Source: Melanocharis versteri (taxonomy: Eukaryota; Chordata; Aves; Passeriformes; Melanocharitidae). From it: DNA of 64,000 nucleotides. A program made the translations under genes and the position numbers. Below, one piece after another: positions 11,041 to 24,200 of the stretch (its first letter is position 1; each line of letters begins with the position of its first letter). The notes under the pieces were generated by a model. The model had not been told where the DNA came from. It saw nothing but the letters and a program-made list of their open reading frames with translations, and made no database searches. The stretch lies in NCBI GenBank assembly GCA_013397845.1, contig VZTG01000076.1:510161-574160 (forward strand), in the 5' to 3' direction.

Positions 11041-13004
11041 CTCTTTAAGAATTTATTAATTGAACCAATTCACTTACAATTTCTCTAACAAGCTAATGAC
11101 TCACAGAAGCTGAAAATCTTACACATTTAATGTAGTAATGCTGCTATTAATTCCTGAAATACCAGCCAAATTATAATGCTTCTTAGTTCAACTCCTGCAA
11201 ATGAGAAGAAGAATTTTAATGAACAATTACTGGTTCTGCAGATGGAAATTTCTTTTTTTGGCTCAGACTTTGACTCAGAAGCTACAAGTGTTACATGTGA
11301 AAGGCCAGAGCAGACATGAAATTGCTGATTTGAATGACTTCTGACTAGTTTATTGGAAAAACATGAAGGATGTAGACCTGGCTTACTTGCTGTTTTTAAA
11401 AGTAAGATGTCTTGCATTATGCTTTGGTTACAAACATGTTATAAAATATTACAGCCTTACCAAGTAAATCTGGCATGGATATACCTAATGTAATTGACAT
11501 AATTTTAAGAAATATATTTTAAGATTAAATATGCTTTTGTTAGTTCCATTAGGAATAGTTTAAAAAGCCTAAGAAATTTGTATTTTGCTTAGGTTATTAG
11601 TTTTGTTTTGAATTCTGGCCCTGATAATTTAAAATAGCATGGTTAATTCTCATTATTTGCCATCAGTTTGCAATCTATTGGATTTTGAGCACTGTTAATA
11701 CTAAAATATTTACTTCGAAGATGGCAATATTTTTCTAGTCTGTAAACTTGACTAATAAAATCTGTAATTTAGGTGAAATTTAACTGATTTTTTTCCATCT
11801 TCCCCATTTATTTTAGTTAGCTTCTCATTAGAAGGAATATGACTGATAAGAAACAGAAACCATTTGCAAGATTTGAAAGATTATATACTTACATCTCATC
11901 TGCCATTAAGTTTCTATTTAGTTTAGAGAGTTTTCAATTGTTGAATTAGACTGGATTTTGGCCACTGACTGTAGAGGACCTGAAGTTTTGAAGTATGTGC
12001 ACATGTGTAACAGCATTTCAATATTCAAGGAGGAAATGTCACATGTAGGAAACTGTTTCCTTATTTTATTCTAAGCATTTCTCCAATTAATCTTTTCTTC
12101 CTGGGTCCTTCCTTCAGCCCTTCACTACCTGGATAACACAGATATTCTTAGGGGGGAAGTCCATTTATACCTCTGGCCATTTCTTTTCCCCAGCCACCTC
12201 TCCTCCCAGTGCCTGTGGGACAAATCCTGCCAGCACGAGTCATCTGCCCAGCTCTTCAACTCCATTCCTGGTTTGGACCTACTCACCTCATTAACCCCAA
12301 TCCAAAAAAAACACACAAGGTTTTGGGCAGTTTACATGCAGGACTTTACCCTTTCTTTCTAAATCTTCACTCTTAATAGCACTGCTGAACAATACCTAAT
12401 TTTCAGTTTGGGGCCTAACAGAATTTAAAGAATTCCATCAGCCTGTTGGAAAAGACTGTCCCTTCTAGTGTCTGGCCTCCCAGATGTGCCTGCTCAGGAG
12501 CAGCAGGAGTCACCTTCCAAAGCCCCCCACACTACAAGGTGCAGAAGGAAACTGCCTTCCAGCTGTTCTGACTGTCATTGCTTCTCACTACTTCAGTCAG
12601 AGCGTCAGAAAACAATGGGAAGGGCAGCTCACCTAACCACTCTACTTCTCTGCCTTTTTACAGCAAACAAGCTTCCAAAGCTGTATCAGCCACATGAGAG
12701 CAGCTCTTGGATCACAGCCATGCTTGTGACAGGCTGGCACTACATAAAGAAGAGGGAGGGTTAAGAAGAAGCTGGCAGATAGTGTTCCTATTAATAATTC
12801 TTTAAAGAAAAAGTGCTTATCCGCTCTGTGCAACCAAAGTGTAACAGAGCGGCCGAAATGATACAGCACTGTTGCAAGAAAAGAAAAAGAACTACAGCTA
12901 CCTCTGAATACTTTATCCTATGACCCAGGTAACACTAACACCTTAGCAGATAGATTCAAAACATAAAACAGGGTAGGTCACCACCCAGGGGTTCAGTAAC
13001 TTAC

Positions 13005-13043
13005 CTCAAATACTCTCTCCTGTTGTGTCAGTACCTCTCCCAT
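13005..13043 (-). other. Exon-like piece with strong donor (speculative)
   Basis: On the minus strand an ATG in good Kozak context (A at -3, G at +4) at 13043-13041 opens 13 codons (MGEVLTQQERVFE) that run straight into a strong donor GAG|GTAAGT (GT at 13004-13003). An in-frame stop lies just upstream, so it could only be a first coding exon. There is no promoter or upstream support. Chance is the simplest explanation. Confidence 0.1.
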
Positions 13044-15620
13044 TATTACTTACACTGGATGCTACAATCCTACTGAGATGTGTTCCAACAGTTGCAAACA
13101 GCCTACCTTGATTTATTGCTGTAATAATCAGTCCTTGGCTTGGCAGCACTTCAGTGGGAATTGTGGCTGCCCCGGTTTCTCAGAATCAAGTCTAACCTGC
13201 CGTAAATCAAGCAGGGGCTATCACTGACTGCTTTGGAAAGAGTGGACATTTTGCCTTTCTGCATTCATTTACCAATCACAAAAAAAAGGAACCATGCTTA
13301 TTTAGCATGGATCTTGTCACAATTAATCCATTGATATTGCTAAGGCTCTGGAAAGAAGTCTGCTCCCACTGCCTTTTTATACCCTTGTTTTTGTTTTTTT
13401 TTTTTGCTACATTCACTGCAAACACTGTGCTGCGGTCCCTGTCAACAATACTTTTTATATTAAAAAGTCGTTTTCATTGCAAATAGAGAAACTCACTATA
13501 AACATCAAGAACCTCTCCGTAAATACAGAACACTCGAGACAATAACCTATACCTTAAGCTTTTTACCCCAAGAAGAGGCATTTGAAAGATGCATTTTCTT
13601 CAGCTTATTCCCTTCTTGTCTTTCACCAGTGATCAACTTCCCTGAGAGAAGAGCAACCCCCTCGCCTGATTACACCGTAGTAACGGGCCATGTGTCATTC
13701 CAAGGCAGCTCTGCTGGGGCACTGCTGACCTCTCACAAGGCCACTGGAGATGGACCAGCAACAAAACCAGAACTATTTGTCCTGTTGGTTATTTTGATGA
13801 TATGCAGACCTGCATCATACCGATATTGACAATTAGTTCGATCCTTGACTGATCCTTCATGCCAACACTGAACATCATTTTTAGATGCTTCATGAATCAT
13901 TTCTACTGTATATTAAAACATTACATAGAGTCTGCTGGCAAAGTGGAAATACAGAAATCTTGAAAGATTAGAGCTCACCAGATGCTGAATGAGAATCAAA
14001 AATCTCCTTCCCTGTTCATCACTATATTCTCAATTTTATTACAGTTTTGTTTCTGATCTTTTCTGCAGCTGCTTCAATTTCATAAAACGTTAAGCAACTG
14101 TAGAAAGCTACACAAAACAGCCAGTCCAACTAACCAATATGGTCAGGTAAAAAGAAAAAAGAACAAAAGCATTCCATGAATATTCTGGCTTTTAAATAGT
14201 AAGACATTTTTCACTTGACTAAATTTTAGTTTCCAAATGATGAAATGAAATCAGAAATAAAACCAGAATTTAGAGAAAGGGCATACATTCTTGCCACAGA
14301 TATTGTATATTTTAAGTTCAATGGGTTATAATAAAAAAAAAGTGTTTGCTTATATTAAATCACATAAAAGATACCTCTCCAACTGGCTTTCATCCCAAAA
14401 AGAAAATTTGTGTGAAAAATTTTGGAAGCCTTTATTCCATTAAAAATCCTTCTTTCTAGATTGAATTATTCATTTATACCGTATCCATGGATTGTGAATA
14501 TTTGATTTCATATTTTCATTTTGAATGTTCTCATTTTCTTTAAGAAAAAAAATTATTCCAAACTCCACTGTCAAGTGACCAACCTCACCTCATTATTTCC
14601 CATTTCAAATCCCATGACTTCTCCAAACAGTTTCTCCAAACTGCACCGAATCTAAAGAAATGCACATTTTCTCTTTATCTTTAAAACACCATTTAGATGT
14701 TTTTACTATAGAACCTACCTTGATTCTATCCAGATCAGTCACTGCTTGGTAAAACAGCTATTTTGGCTAGAGGGATTCAAAGTGGAACAACCCAAGCTCT
14801 TTCAGCCACACACAGTGAAAGCATCTGTTACTTATTTTACAAGTTGCTAATGACAGAGACCAGTTTTCAGCTCCTAATGAAAGAACATAAAATACAACCA
14901 CACTAGGAAACAGATAGAAGGTACTGGAGTCTTCTTTGCAAACATATGCTGCTGCATTTCCACTGAATATAAAAAAGGGCTTTTATCTGCTTACATTTTT
15001 TTAAGTCACTATTCCTGTTAAAATATTTATGAGTGTACTGTTATTTTCCTGTAGATTTGTAATATCCTGACATTTTTTGCATCTCCTTACACTTCATAAA
15101 GTTGCTTTGAAAGCTAACTCAGGAAAGTAATTTTTCTCTGTTTTTAAAGTAAACACAGCCACCACTGTTCCTTATTTTTAAAGGACAACAGCTCTAAGGC
15201 ACTACCTTTACAATATAAAATTGTTAATCTTCTTTCTGAGAATATTTAAGTCTCCTGATAGTAGGGAAGATAAGTTTCAGGTTTAGTTCATAGAAGCCTA
15301 AGTAGCCTTGGTGCAGGCTTTAAAAAACACCTCATAAAACCTAAAAATCTTTACATGCAACAGTTTCACCCCACATTTGCCCAGGAATATACAGAGAAGA
15401 TACCCAGCTGCTTCTGAAGAAAGAAAAGCCCTAAATTTCTGAAGCCCTGCTATATTTAAAAGCATACTCTGCATTTCAAAACCCTTATTTAGATGGGAAA
15501 TCTTAAATAAGCTTACATAAATAAAAAATGGTGATATTCTCTTCACACAGTTCAGTGATGGAAACAAGCCTAGGCTAGTCCTGCTGGTTTGGTTCAGCTT
15601 TTGTAGAATGTTGGTCAAAA

Positions 15621-15660
15621 TGTGATACTAGATGACTAGATGCTGTCATCTAGTATCACA
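15621..15660. repeat. Perfect 16-bp inverted repeat with 8-nt loop
   Basis: The left arm TGTGATACTAGATGAC (15621-15636) and right arm GTCATCTAGTATCACA (15645-15660) are exact reverse complements around an 8-nt loop (15637-15644). The pairing does not continue clearly into the flanks. It is too short for a classical pre-microRNA. Options are terminal repeats of a tiny deleted DNA transposon, a template-switch mutation, or a protein site. Confidence 0.8.
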
Positions 15661-16837
15661 CTTGCTGACATACGGATGTGTATTGAGGGAATCAACGGTG
15701 CCAAAATTCTTTTCATTAAACACTCACATTTGCCAATAGTTTCAGAAAATTAACAATTTTACCCTTTAAAAAGAAGAGTTAACTATATATGATAGGAAAC
15801 AGTCAATGTGTTCTCTATCCACAACTTGACATAACTGCATTTATTCAAAGGAAACAATTTTGAAGGAAGGAACAGTAATTAGTATTTTTTTCCCTTTTTC
15901 CATTGTGATCGGTGTCTCCCTTTATAAAGTTTACCTTTGTTTTTAAAAAAGAGCAATGCTACTGAATGATTAAATTAGTCACTGGACCCAAGCAAAATTC
16001 ACCAGAATCTGTATCCTTATTTAAATGCTACTCCTTAGAGATGGAAATCCAGTGAATTTATCTTCATTACAGAGGCCAACAGTGGATTTCTCAGAAAACT
16101 AACCACTTCATAGCCAACATTTGGCAGCTGAAGGACTGCAAAAAATTCAAGATCTTGACAGAAGGTCAATGGAATAGGCTTATGTAGACACAAAAGTAAT
16201 TTCCAGGGTTTACTGAAAATCTCAAGGTATGCCAGTAATGCAGTAGTTAGCCTTTCACAATAGTTAACCACAAGAGTTAATATTCCTGACTCGGAACAAG
16301 AAGATAGTTGCAGTGATAATGAACATATGGAAATTTTTAAAAGAAAAGATTTCTGAAGTTTTATCATCATCTCTAGCAAGACTGCCTATGGTTTGGCATA
16401 TTTCACTGGCAATTTGCAGTAAGAATTTAGGCCTCTTCTTAGAACATCATAAATGATATGGAAAAAGGAGCCCAACTGCTGAATATCACACGTGGTAAAG
16501 AACAGAAAACATTTTAAAAGGCAACAGAACAACAAAGAAGATTGAAAAAATAAAGAAACTAGGCAACAGACAGAAAAAAAGAGCAAAAAAAGAGCTGATT
16601 GGCACTGATGGCACGGTCCTGGGCAAAGAGAGAAGTGAAGACGTCACATGCTGCTGTTCCACAGGAATGGCCAAATGACAATGTGGTGTAACAGTCAACA
16701 ACAAAATAAAATCTTTTCAGGCACTAAAGAAAGCAAAATCTCAGTTTTGGCTACATATTCAAAACCTGAGCAGGCAGATGATCATGGTGCTTCTAGTGAC
16801 ACATTTACCAGCAACAGCTAAGGAACTAAAGTTTCCA

Positions 16838-16886
16838 TCTCCTACAAGTTCCTTCTCCTACAAGAAGTTTCCACTTCTCCTACAAG
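16838..16886. repeat. Three imperfect tandem copies of TCTCCTACAAG
   Basis: TCTCCTACAAG occurs at 16838-16848, 16854-16864 and 16876-16886, with related AGTTTCCA/AGTTCC spacers between. It is a small degenerate minisatellite at the edge of the higher-GC island that follows. Confidence 0.7.
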
Positions 16887-16889
16887 CAC

Positions 16890-17345
16890 GTCTCAAGAAG
16901 CGTTCACGTGCCTAGGTATGAGGAGCCCGGGTCAGGCAGTAACAGAGTGCTACATCTGAAACCAGGTCCCTACCTATGGGAGGCCATCCTGGTGAGAGCA
17001 AAAATGTACCCTACGAATGGACCTGCAAATGCCTGGATCAAAAGCTGGACCTCAACTCTTCATCCCCGATGTCTCACACTCTCCAACCACACAACTAGAA
17101 GGACCCACATCCTGATCCCAGTCTCCTCTGACCACCCCACATCTTTAGCCAAAGCCAGCATCATATGGGGTTTGTGTTTACATGTCTGCGAGAGATCCAG
17201 TTGGTCTTGTCAGAAACATCCCTAAGAGCATTCAGACACTGAGTGATACAGATGTCCTCCACCCTGGCCAGTTTAGTATCCTTCTGTAGATGAAGCTTGT
17301 TACAGGTATTCAGGACCACCCAAGGCTCTTGGTTTGCTAGCACCC
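16890..17345. other. Higher-GC island of unknown origin
   Basis: This segment is richer in G and C and more mixed in composition than its flanks. It holds a 105-codon plus-strand frame (16908-17225) and a 60-codon minus-strand frame (17161-17343; contains LARVEDICITQCLNALRDV). Neither has splice signals or a family I recognise. The minus-strand frame looks somewhat protein-like, so a decayed retrocopy or an unrecognised transposon piece is possible. I cannot assign it. Confidence 0.3.
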
Positions 17346-17879
17346 AGGAAAGCTAACTTTAAAAGAACTGTTCACAGCCAAATCTGTTCAAAATGCAGTG
17401 CCGATGAGCTAATGACCCTTGAAATCAACAGAAAACAGATTTCTGAAGATTGCAAAGAAAAGACAAGACAAGGAGCGCAAAAAATGGAAAATTCACGCAA
17501 AAATAAAATTTCTACATATCAGTAAATAAGGTCTTGCAGTCATGATAAAGTAATATTTGAGAATGAACAGTATGCAGAAATGTATTTGGAGCAGGGAATC
17601 CCCAGGCTGCTCAGCTTGTTTCCTGACCATAAAGTGAGAGCCAAAAATCCTATTTACGTGTTTCTCAGCAATAATTTGAACGCTAGACTCGAAGAGGAAA
17701 AAAGTTGTTTAGTGTAGATTTACCTATTTCTTTTACTAAAGAATGCTTGTCAAGAAATATATATTGTATCTAAGCCATTTGAGAAAGAATAAAATCCCTT
17801 GTCAGATGCAGGGCAGTCCGTCTCTGGGGTACAGGCTTCTGATCCCACAGGCTCCTCCTGCATATGTGTAATATAAAGC
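17346..17879. other. Non-coding stretch, no feature seen
   Basis: The sequence is AT-rich, with a 63-codon frame (17334-17525) rich in Lys from A-rich sequence. No gene or repeat is recognised. Confidence 0.55.
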
Positions 17880-18290
17880 CATAAAATCATGGAATCATAG
17901 AATGGCCTGGGTTGGAAGGGCCTTTAAAGATCATTTAGTTCCAACGCCCCTGTCATGGGCAGGGAGGGACACCTTCCACTAGACCAGGTTACTCAGAGCC
18001 CCATCCAACCTGGCCTTGAACACTTCCAGGGATGGGGCATCCACAGCTTCTCTGGGCAGCCGGTTCCAGTGTCTCACCACCCTGATAATAAAGAATTTCT
18101 TCCTAATATCCAATCTAAACCTTTCAGTTTGGAGGCCTTGACCCTTGTCCTGTCACTACACCCCTTGTAAATAGACTCTATCTTGCAGGCTCCTTCCAGG
18201 TACAGGAAGTCTGCAATTAGATACTCTGAAGCCTTCTCTTCTCCAGGCTGAACAATGCCAATTCTCTCAGCCTTATGTAAAGGGTGTCAT
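17880..18290 (-). mobile_element. CR1 LINE, 5'-truncated 3' end, antisense
   Basis: This reads as the reverse complement of a CR1 retrotransposon. The 3' terminus is at the left, with the typical degenerate octamer tail (ATAAAATCATGGAATCATAG, from about 17883). After it come the 3' UTR and the end of ORF2. On the minus strand the C-terminus of the reverse transcriptase/endonuclease protein is readable (KKFFIIRVVRHWNRLP, then SLEVFKARLDGALSNLV) and ends at TAG, 17981-17979. Homology runs on through the block with CTTCTCTTCTCCAGGCTGAA (about 18234-18253) and fades by about 18290. CR1 copies are normally 5'-truncated like this, so it is not mobile. The intact end frame suggests a fairly young copy. 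Confidence 0.9.
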
Positions 18291-21200
18291 CACCCAACCA
18301 TTTGAGATTCAGTTCTTCTCTCACTCAGTTCCACTCATCTTCTGAAATCTTGTGAGATATCGTTCTCTGGGTCTATACAGGTTACTACACTCGGCTAAAA
18401 ACTGTAAAACAACTTTCACTCTGGACTAGTGAAAGGAGGTCCATGCAGTGCTTTTTGCCATTGTACACTCAGTGACCGTTCTTCAGGAATTACAAGAATA
18501 ATGAACCTATTTCTACAGAAAATGGGCTAATTGCCACACACATCAACGTGTCAGTCATTAATTTTTATGAACATATACTATAAAAACAGCATATAATTTG
18601 AGAGAGTATGCAGGAGCTTTTTTCCTAAGTCACTTGAATTTGTGAACTGACATATCTTAAGACAAATTGGAAAAACTATTCCGACAACTTTAGATTTTCT
18701 TCTTTTTCTATTTCTTCCTTTCATGTCTTGTCAGTATGAATAATGAAGGGTAAACACCCAGCTGGTTACACATTAGATACCAGTCTGGCTTTCTCCTGGG
18801 AATGGAACATGCTACATTCTGTGTAATATAATAGTGCAAGGTAAGGGAGAAAGAACAAGAAACCCCAACATAAGGATGGCTTTCTTCCACTCAGTCGGCA
18901 TTTTAGATTTTTAGGGGTTTTTTTCTATTATGTAATTATAAACAGCTTCAACTTTAGTTGAAAATGTATGGAATGGATTTCCTTGCATTTTAAATACTCC
19001 CTGTCCAAAGCCAAGAAAATATAAGAAAATTACATTAACTACTAGTAAAAACTGTTCACCCAGTCAAGGTCTGTTTACAATAATACTACCTCTAGCAGCC
19101 AGTATTACAGAGCAAACAAACAATAAACTGTCATGCATGGAAATTAATATATGAAATAGAGGTCTGCAATGCAATCCATATAACCAGTGTAGATTCTGCT
19201 GTAATGGTTTGTTATAAAGCTTCAAATGGACCCCAAGCAAACATTCACTGCCCATATTAAAGAAGGGAGAGGCATTCTCAGTCTTTTACTGCAGGATGCA
19301 CTATTTCTTCCAGTCTTTCAAAACTCATTAGCTGTAATGGCGGAGGAAAACAGCAACTGTGACATGAGCTGCTAAAAATACCTCTTTTTGGCATCTGTTC
19401 TGTGGTATTTTGTGTTCATTGGAACCTTCAGTGGGTGTGTGAAATTTTCCAGCTGCTTATAATATATAGGACTAAGCCGTAAAAGACTCAGTGACAGACC
19501 TTGTGGTACAGAGAAGGGAAGGTCTAGAAGAGGTACAAATAAAAAGGGTATCACTACATGCCAGTACACTGTACACTGCTTTACAGTGCACAGAAGCTTG
19601 CAAATAACAATGTTTTTACAAAATGGTGGAAGTGTATCCAAAAAACGTTTCTATTATTTCCAAAAGTTTGCCAGACATATACTGTGTTTTCACCCTGTGA
19701 GTGTCTGCTTGTTTTCTTCTCTTTTCAGATTGGAAATGACTTCTTATTTTTGCTTGTAAGAAAATTTCAGCATTTTTTTTTTCAGAATTCCATACGCAAA
19801 AGCTTCACCTACATTTTCAATTCCCAGTAAAGCAAATAAAAAGCTGAGAAAGAGGAAATAGTATTTGGGCTCATAAGTTTAGTCAATAGTTTGGAGAAAT
19901 CACAACTAGCAAGACAAAGAGGCAGAAGCCATTGAGCAGGATATTGAGCCAAGATTGTACATGAGCCCAGCATGCAGCAGTGGGGTGAAAGGCTGCCCTG
20001 TGCCACTGCTCAGTTTTGTCACCAACCATCTCCAGCATATTAACTGCCCCAATAGGAGCCAACACAAACTGCAAGGCTTATTCAGTAAAAAGGAGCTTAT
20101 ATTGCCTTCTGCAGCTAAATTTCCTACATTAAAAATGTTTTCTGCCTTACTGCCTTCTCATGTGGTAGGTGCTTAAAATAATGACAAGTAGAAAAGAAGA
20201 GCTGTTCAATGTTTCTTTATGATTTCTCACAGAAAAAAAAAAAGCCCAAATTAAAGGAACCAAGAAGTTAACAACTTCTTGAAACGCTGTGGGTCTTGTC
20301 ATCTATCTGAGTTGATATTTGCCATAGACATAGCAATTGTCTGTGGCAGGTGGTTGGCCAAAAACAATAAAAGGCATGAGGAACACAGAATTACTTGCAC
20401 TCAATTAAGGAAGTGTCACATTATCTGGCATTAGTTATATAAAACAAAAATAAAGTTGAAGAAGCTTAAATGATCTCAGATGGCCGAAAGGGAAAGAGCT
20501 CCACTACAACCTGTTTTCAGCAAAAGAAACCTCAGTGACTTAGGGAAAATCCACCCACATAGTAACCTCTTTCCAACTATTTAATGTGCATTCTGAATGA
20601 CTATACGAGACAGCTGAGATAAGCAGAAAGTTCCCTGCTTAAAAATTATTGCTGAAGACATTGGTTCACTGTGTCTCCACAGGGAAATTGAGTAAGACTT
20701 TATTTCCATCAGCAGTTCCAGTGAGAAGAACATTAATCACATCACTTTATGGAATACTTTGGCATTACTTACTGATCTTATTTTTTCTAAGTTGTTAGAC
20801 AGGACACCATTTCTTGTGAAATGAATAATGAGGAATCACCACTTAGACAATGAAAAAGGGCAACCTGTGATGTTGGTCCTAGCTAGGTGGCACTCAATAT
20901 GCTTTTATGAATAATTTCCAGCTACAGCCCCCATGGAATCCCCTTATGAAATCCCCATTATCAGAGATATGGGTTGGTAAAAGAGCAACAGATACAGCTA
21001 TTTATATGAGTATCAGATGTCTCTAAGATTGCTTGTATTGCTCATAAGGGCTTTTCTGTTTCAAGGAGAAATGAGTAAGCAAATAAACTGTTACAAATAT
21101 AACCTTCTATATTTCTCATAGATCTATATGGAAAATTTCAGTGTGCAGCTAAGCACACTTAAATCAGTACCTCGAAAGAAAACGGGTACTGCAAAGTAAT

Positions 21201-24200
21201 AGTGTATTTGTAAGCCTCTTAGAGTAATGAAGAAACACTTACTGGCAAAAGTTTGCACTGAATCAACAAAATCACCTGTTTCTGTGATTTGTAAAAGCCT
21301 ATCAGTGACTCTCAGGAACTTGAGTGGTGTAAAACTTATTAAGAGTCAATAGCTCTGGCAAGTATAGGAACTTTCAATGGCAATTACACAATGTTCAGAA
21401 CTCAACCAGCCTGACTTCATCGGGGACCCTTCTACAAAGGGAGTTACACCACAGAAAACAGTATCTGGTCTTCCTCTTTCGAAATATGCAACATTAGATG
21501 GCATCAAATGAAATTTGATTCCAGCAAAGTCAAGCAAACGAGCAGATGCAGCAAGCAAAGGGAGTAGGAAAAGAGAACTTGGCACTACAGCTTTTATCCT
21601 CAGCCCAACTCTGGCCCCAAGAGCTATGAAGAACATTGCCTGTGAACTCTGAGGAGCGCAGTGTGGCATTTGTGTCTGCTCCCCCAGGACCAACTGTCCC
21701 CTTGGTGGCAACGCCGCCAAGTTAAAAGCGTTCAGCAGGTTGCCAGTCCTGCAACCTGAACCCCTCCCCATTGCTCCTGCCAGGAGGCAATCCTGCTGCT
21801 CAGAGAGGGCTCACGCTGCACTCTGGGGCAGCGGCACTCCGGATATCCGCTGCAGGACAGCTGCACAACACTCGATCCCGGCAGCGCCCGCTCCTGTGGC
21901 CAGCAGTGAGAGCTTCTGGCCTGGGATGAAGATGCTGAGCATGCCTGGGCAGTGACCCTCCCAGGAGTTTCAGACACCAGCCCAGCTCTCCACATGAAGT
22001 CATCCTCATAGCCAGGGAACATGGATGGGAAGTAGATCTGACTGTGGAAATGGGATAGGCCAGAATTCTACACAGAGTGTCAGTGGGCTCCATGAGTACC
22101 AGGACAGCAACGTGGTCATGTCAGTGCCAGGCTGCGGCAAGCAGTGTGATTTACAAATACAATGGGGCTCCCAACTGGTATCAAGCATATCACTTATAGC
22201 AAATGATTCACAGTTCTTTACTTTTTTAAACATTTAATTTAATTTTTGCAAAACAAAATCCTAAAAATACCCTACATGAGATTTCTAAATCAACAGGTAG
22301 AAGACAAGGAATAGAGGAAGTAGCAGTGGAGCTGAGGCTATGTTGGGAATTTGGAAGAGGGTGCGCTGAGGAGAAGAAGAGTTAATGAAGCACAGAGGAA
22401 GAATAATCATAATAAAATGGCCCAGGACAACATCAGTGAAGAGATAAGGAGAAGGTGGAGAACGACAGGTGAGAGTTTAGTCATCTGTGAAACAGGTGTG
22501 GGGAAGATGACAGGCTACAGACTAGGAAAAGTGATGGGAAATGCACACTCGATGTAATGCTGCATTGACAGGATGGGAAAATCACCTGTGTAAACACCAG
22601 CTTTTAGTTCACATGCTATTTATCTGGTGGCCCTAGCACAATACCTCATCAAGTTATCTAATGAATTACAAGGTACAAAACTTCAGTCACTTCAAATACC
22701 GTCTCACCATTTCCAGAGTTCAGCAGGACCCTAATATTGGTACCATCTGAAAAAGTAATTTAGTGTCCAGAACTTGTTACAGATGTATGACACAGATTAT
22801 TTCATCATTGTTCAGGAACATACCCAGAATAAATTACCACAATAAATTACTGCAAACTAAAAAAACAACCCCAACTAAACCCAAACTTGTACCAACTTTC
22901 TCTTCCATCTAAAACAATACAGATCCCTATACTTCGATGTTGGTGTATTAATGTAAGGAATGTAATAATTATCCAGTGAGGACTGTTGTGCACAAATCAC
23001 TGGAAACCATTGTCTAAAAAGACTACTTAAAGAGAAATAAGATTAACCTTTGCTTACACATGCGAACAAGAGAGACAGAACTTGTTGCTCTTTACGTATC
23101 ATGGGTTTTTCAATAAATCCCATCTTTTTGCCCATTTTATAATTCAAATTATGTTCTCAAATGTTTTATCTCCATGTTCTGGTCATACAAAATGAGGTTT
23201 TGGGCTCCACACATTACAACTGTAAATTAAAAAAGAGATAAAAACAATCAGAGGGAACATTTAATTCTTCATCTCCCATTTTAAAGCACTCAGCCAGGTG
23301 AATAACAGTAAAAAATGTAGAACAGGGGAATATATTCTGTTGTAATGCTCTTTTCCGCCCCTCAGATGCCATACCCATGGAGGACAGCTTATTTTTGATG
23401 CAGCGAGATCTTTCCATGCAGAGTATTTTCATTAATGTATTTCATTATAAAAAAAAGAATTTCACTAAATTCTAAATGAAAATAACCTGCCATTGATTTC
23501 CTATTGTGAGAGGAAATACATTTCGCTATCCAGGGCTGGGCATCTCAGAGTGTCAGGAACATAGAGCTTTTCTCCTTTTTTAAAAAAACAAGGCACTTAT
23601 GAATTGCTCTTTAAGTGAGCAGAGTCAGTGGGAATTTGATAGCATTTTGCCAGAAGAATGTTTTGCCTGTGGGCTAGAACTGCTATGGGCAGCACAGTGT
23701 CACTTCAATGAACTCCAGCTCACAGGGCATGTGTGAATGATTTCTTTATACAAGGCCCTCACAGCCAACGCACTCCTGAACGAAACACTTGTCTTGAGAA
23801 ATTCCAGTCTTAGTCTTCTCCTCACTCCCTCCGTCTATAAAAATAAAAAGTTGGCTTAAAAATGTACTAGAGAAATAAAAGTGCATCCAAATAAAATTGA
23901 TTCACTCCCAGGCAACCGTGCTGCTATTTCTAGCTTACTGGCAGAAGATGAATTTGTGACTTAAGGGCAGAATTTTATAAGTGGCAATATAGCAAAAAAG
24001 GTACCTTTATACAGTAGGGATTTCTGTGCTCTGGAATGAGAACTTTCAGACTTCTCTATGTTGCATATCTGAACCTCATTCATGTTTACTTCACAGTCAG
24101 GGATTATTATATTTCTAAAATTCTGGTTTTTTTGGAAACTGTGCATTTTAAAAGTGATAGTAGAGACTAGATACTTTTCTCAAAGAAATACCTTCATTTT

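Larger units (their letters stand above)
8191..16828. other. Long AT-rich non-coding stretch
   Basis: There is no recognisable gene or transposon. T-rich runs occur near 8579-8600 and 13387-13405. Frames of 60-114 codons (for example 16035-16379 minus, 15298-15618 minus, 12468-12764 plus) lack coding character. Slightly GC-richer, unidentified sequence lies at about 12100-12300 and 12465-12750. Two notable inverted repeats, at 11017-11040 and 15621-15660, are listed separately, as is a weak exon-like piece at 13005-13043. Confidence 0.55.

Noticed and set aside
15621..15660. Hairpin as a microRNA precursor
   Set aside because: A 16-bp stem with non-pairing flanks is far short of the roughly 30-bp imperfect stem of a pre-microRNA.
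17955..18170. 71-codon plus-strand frame
   Set aside because: It is the wrong-strand translation of the CR1 copy at 17880-18290.
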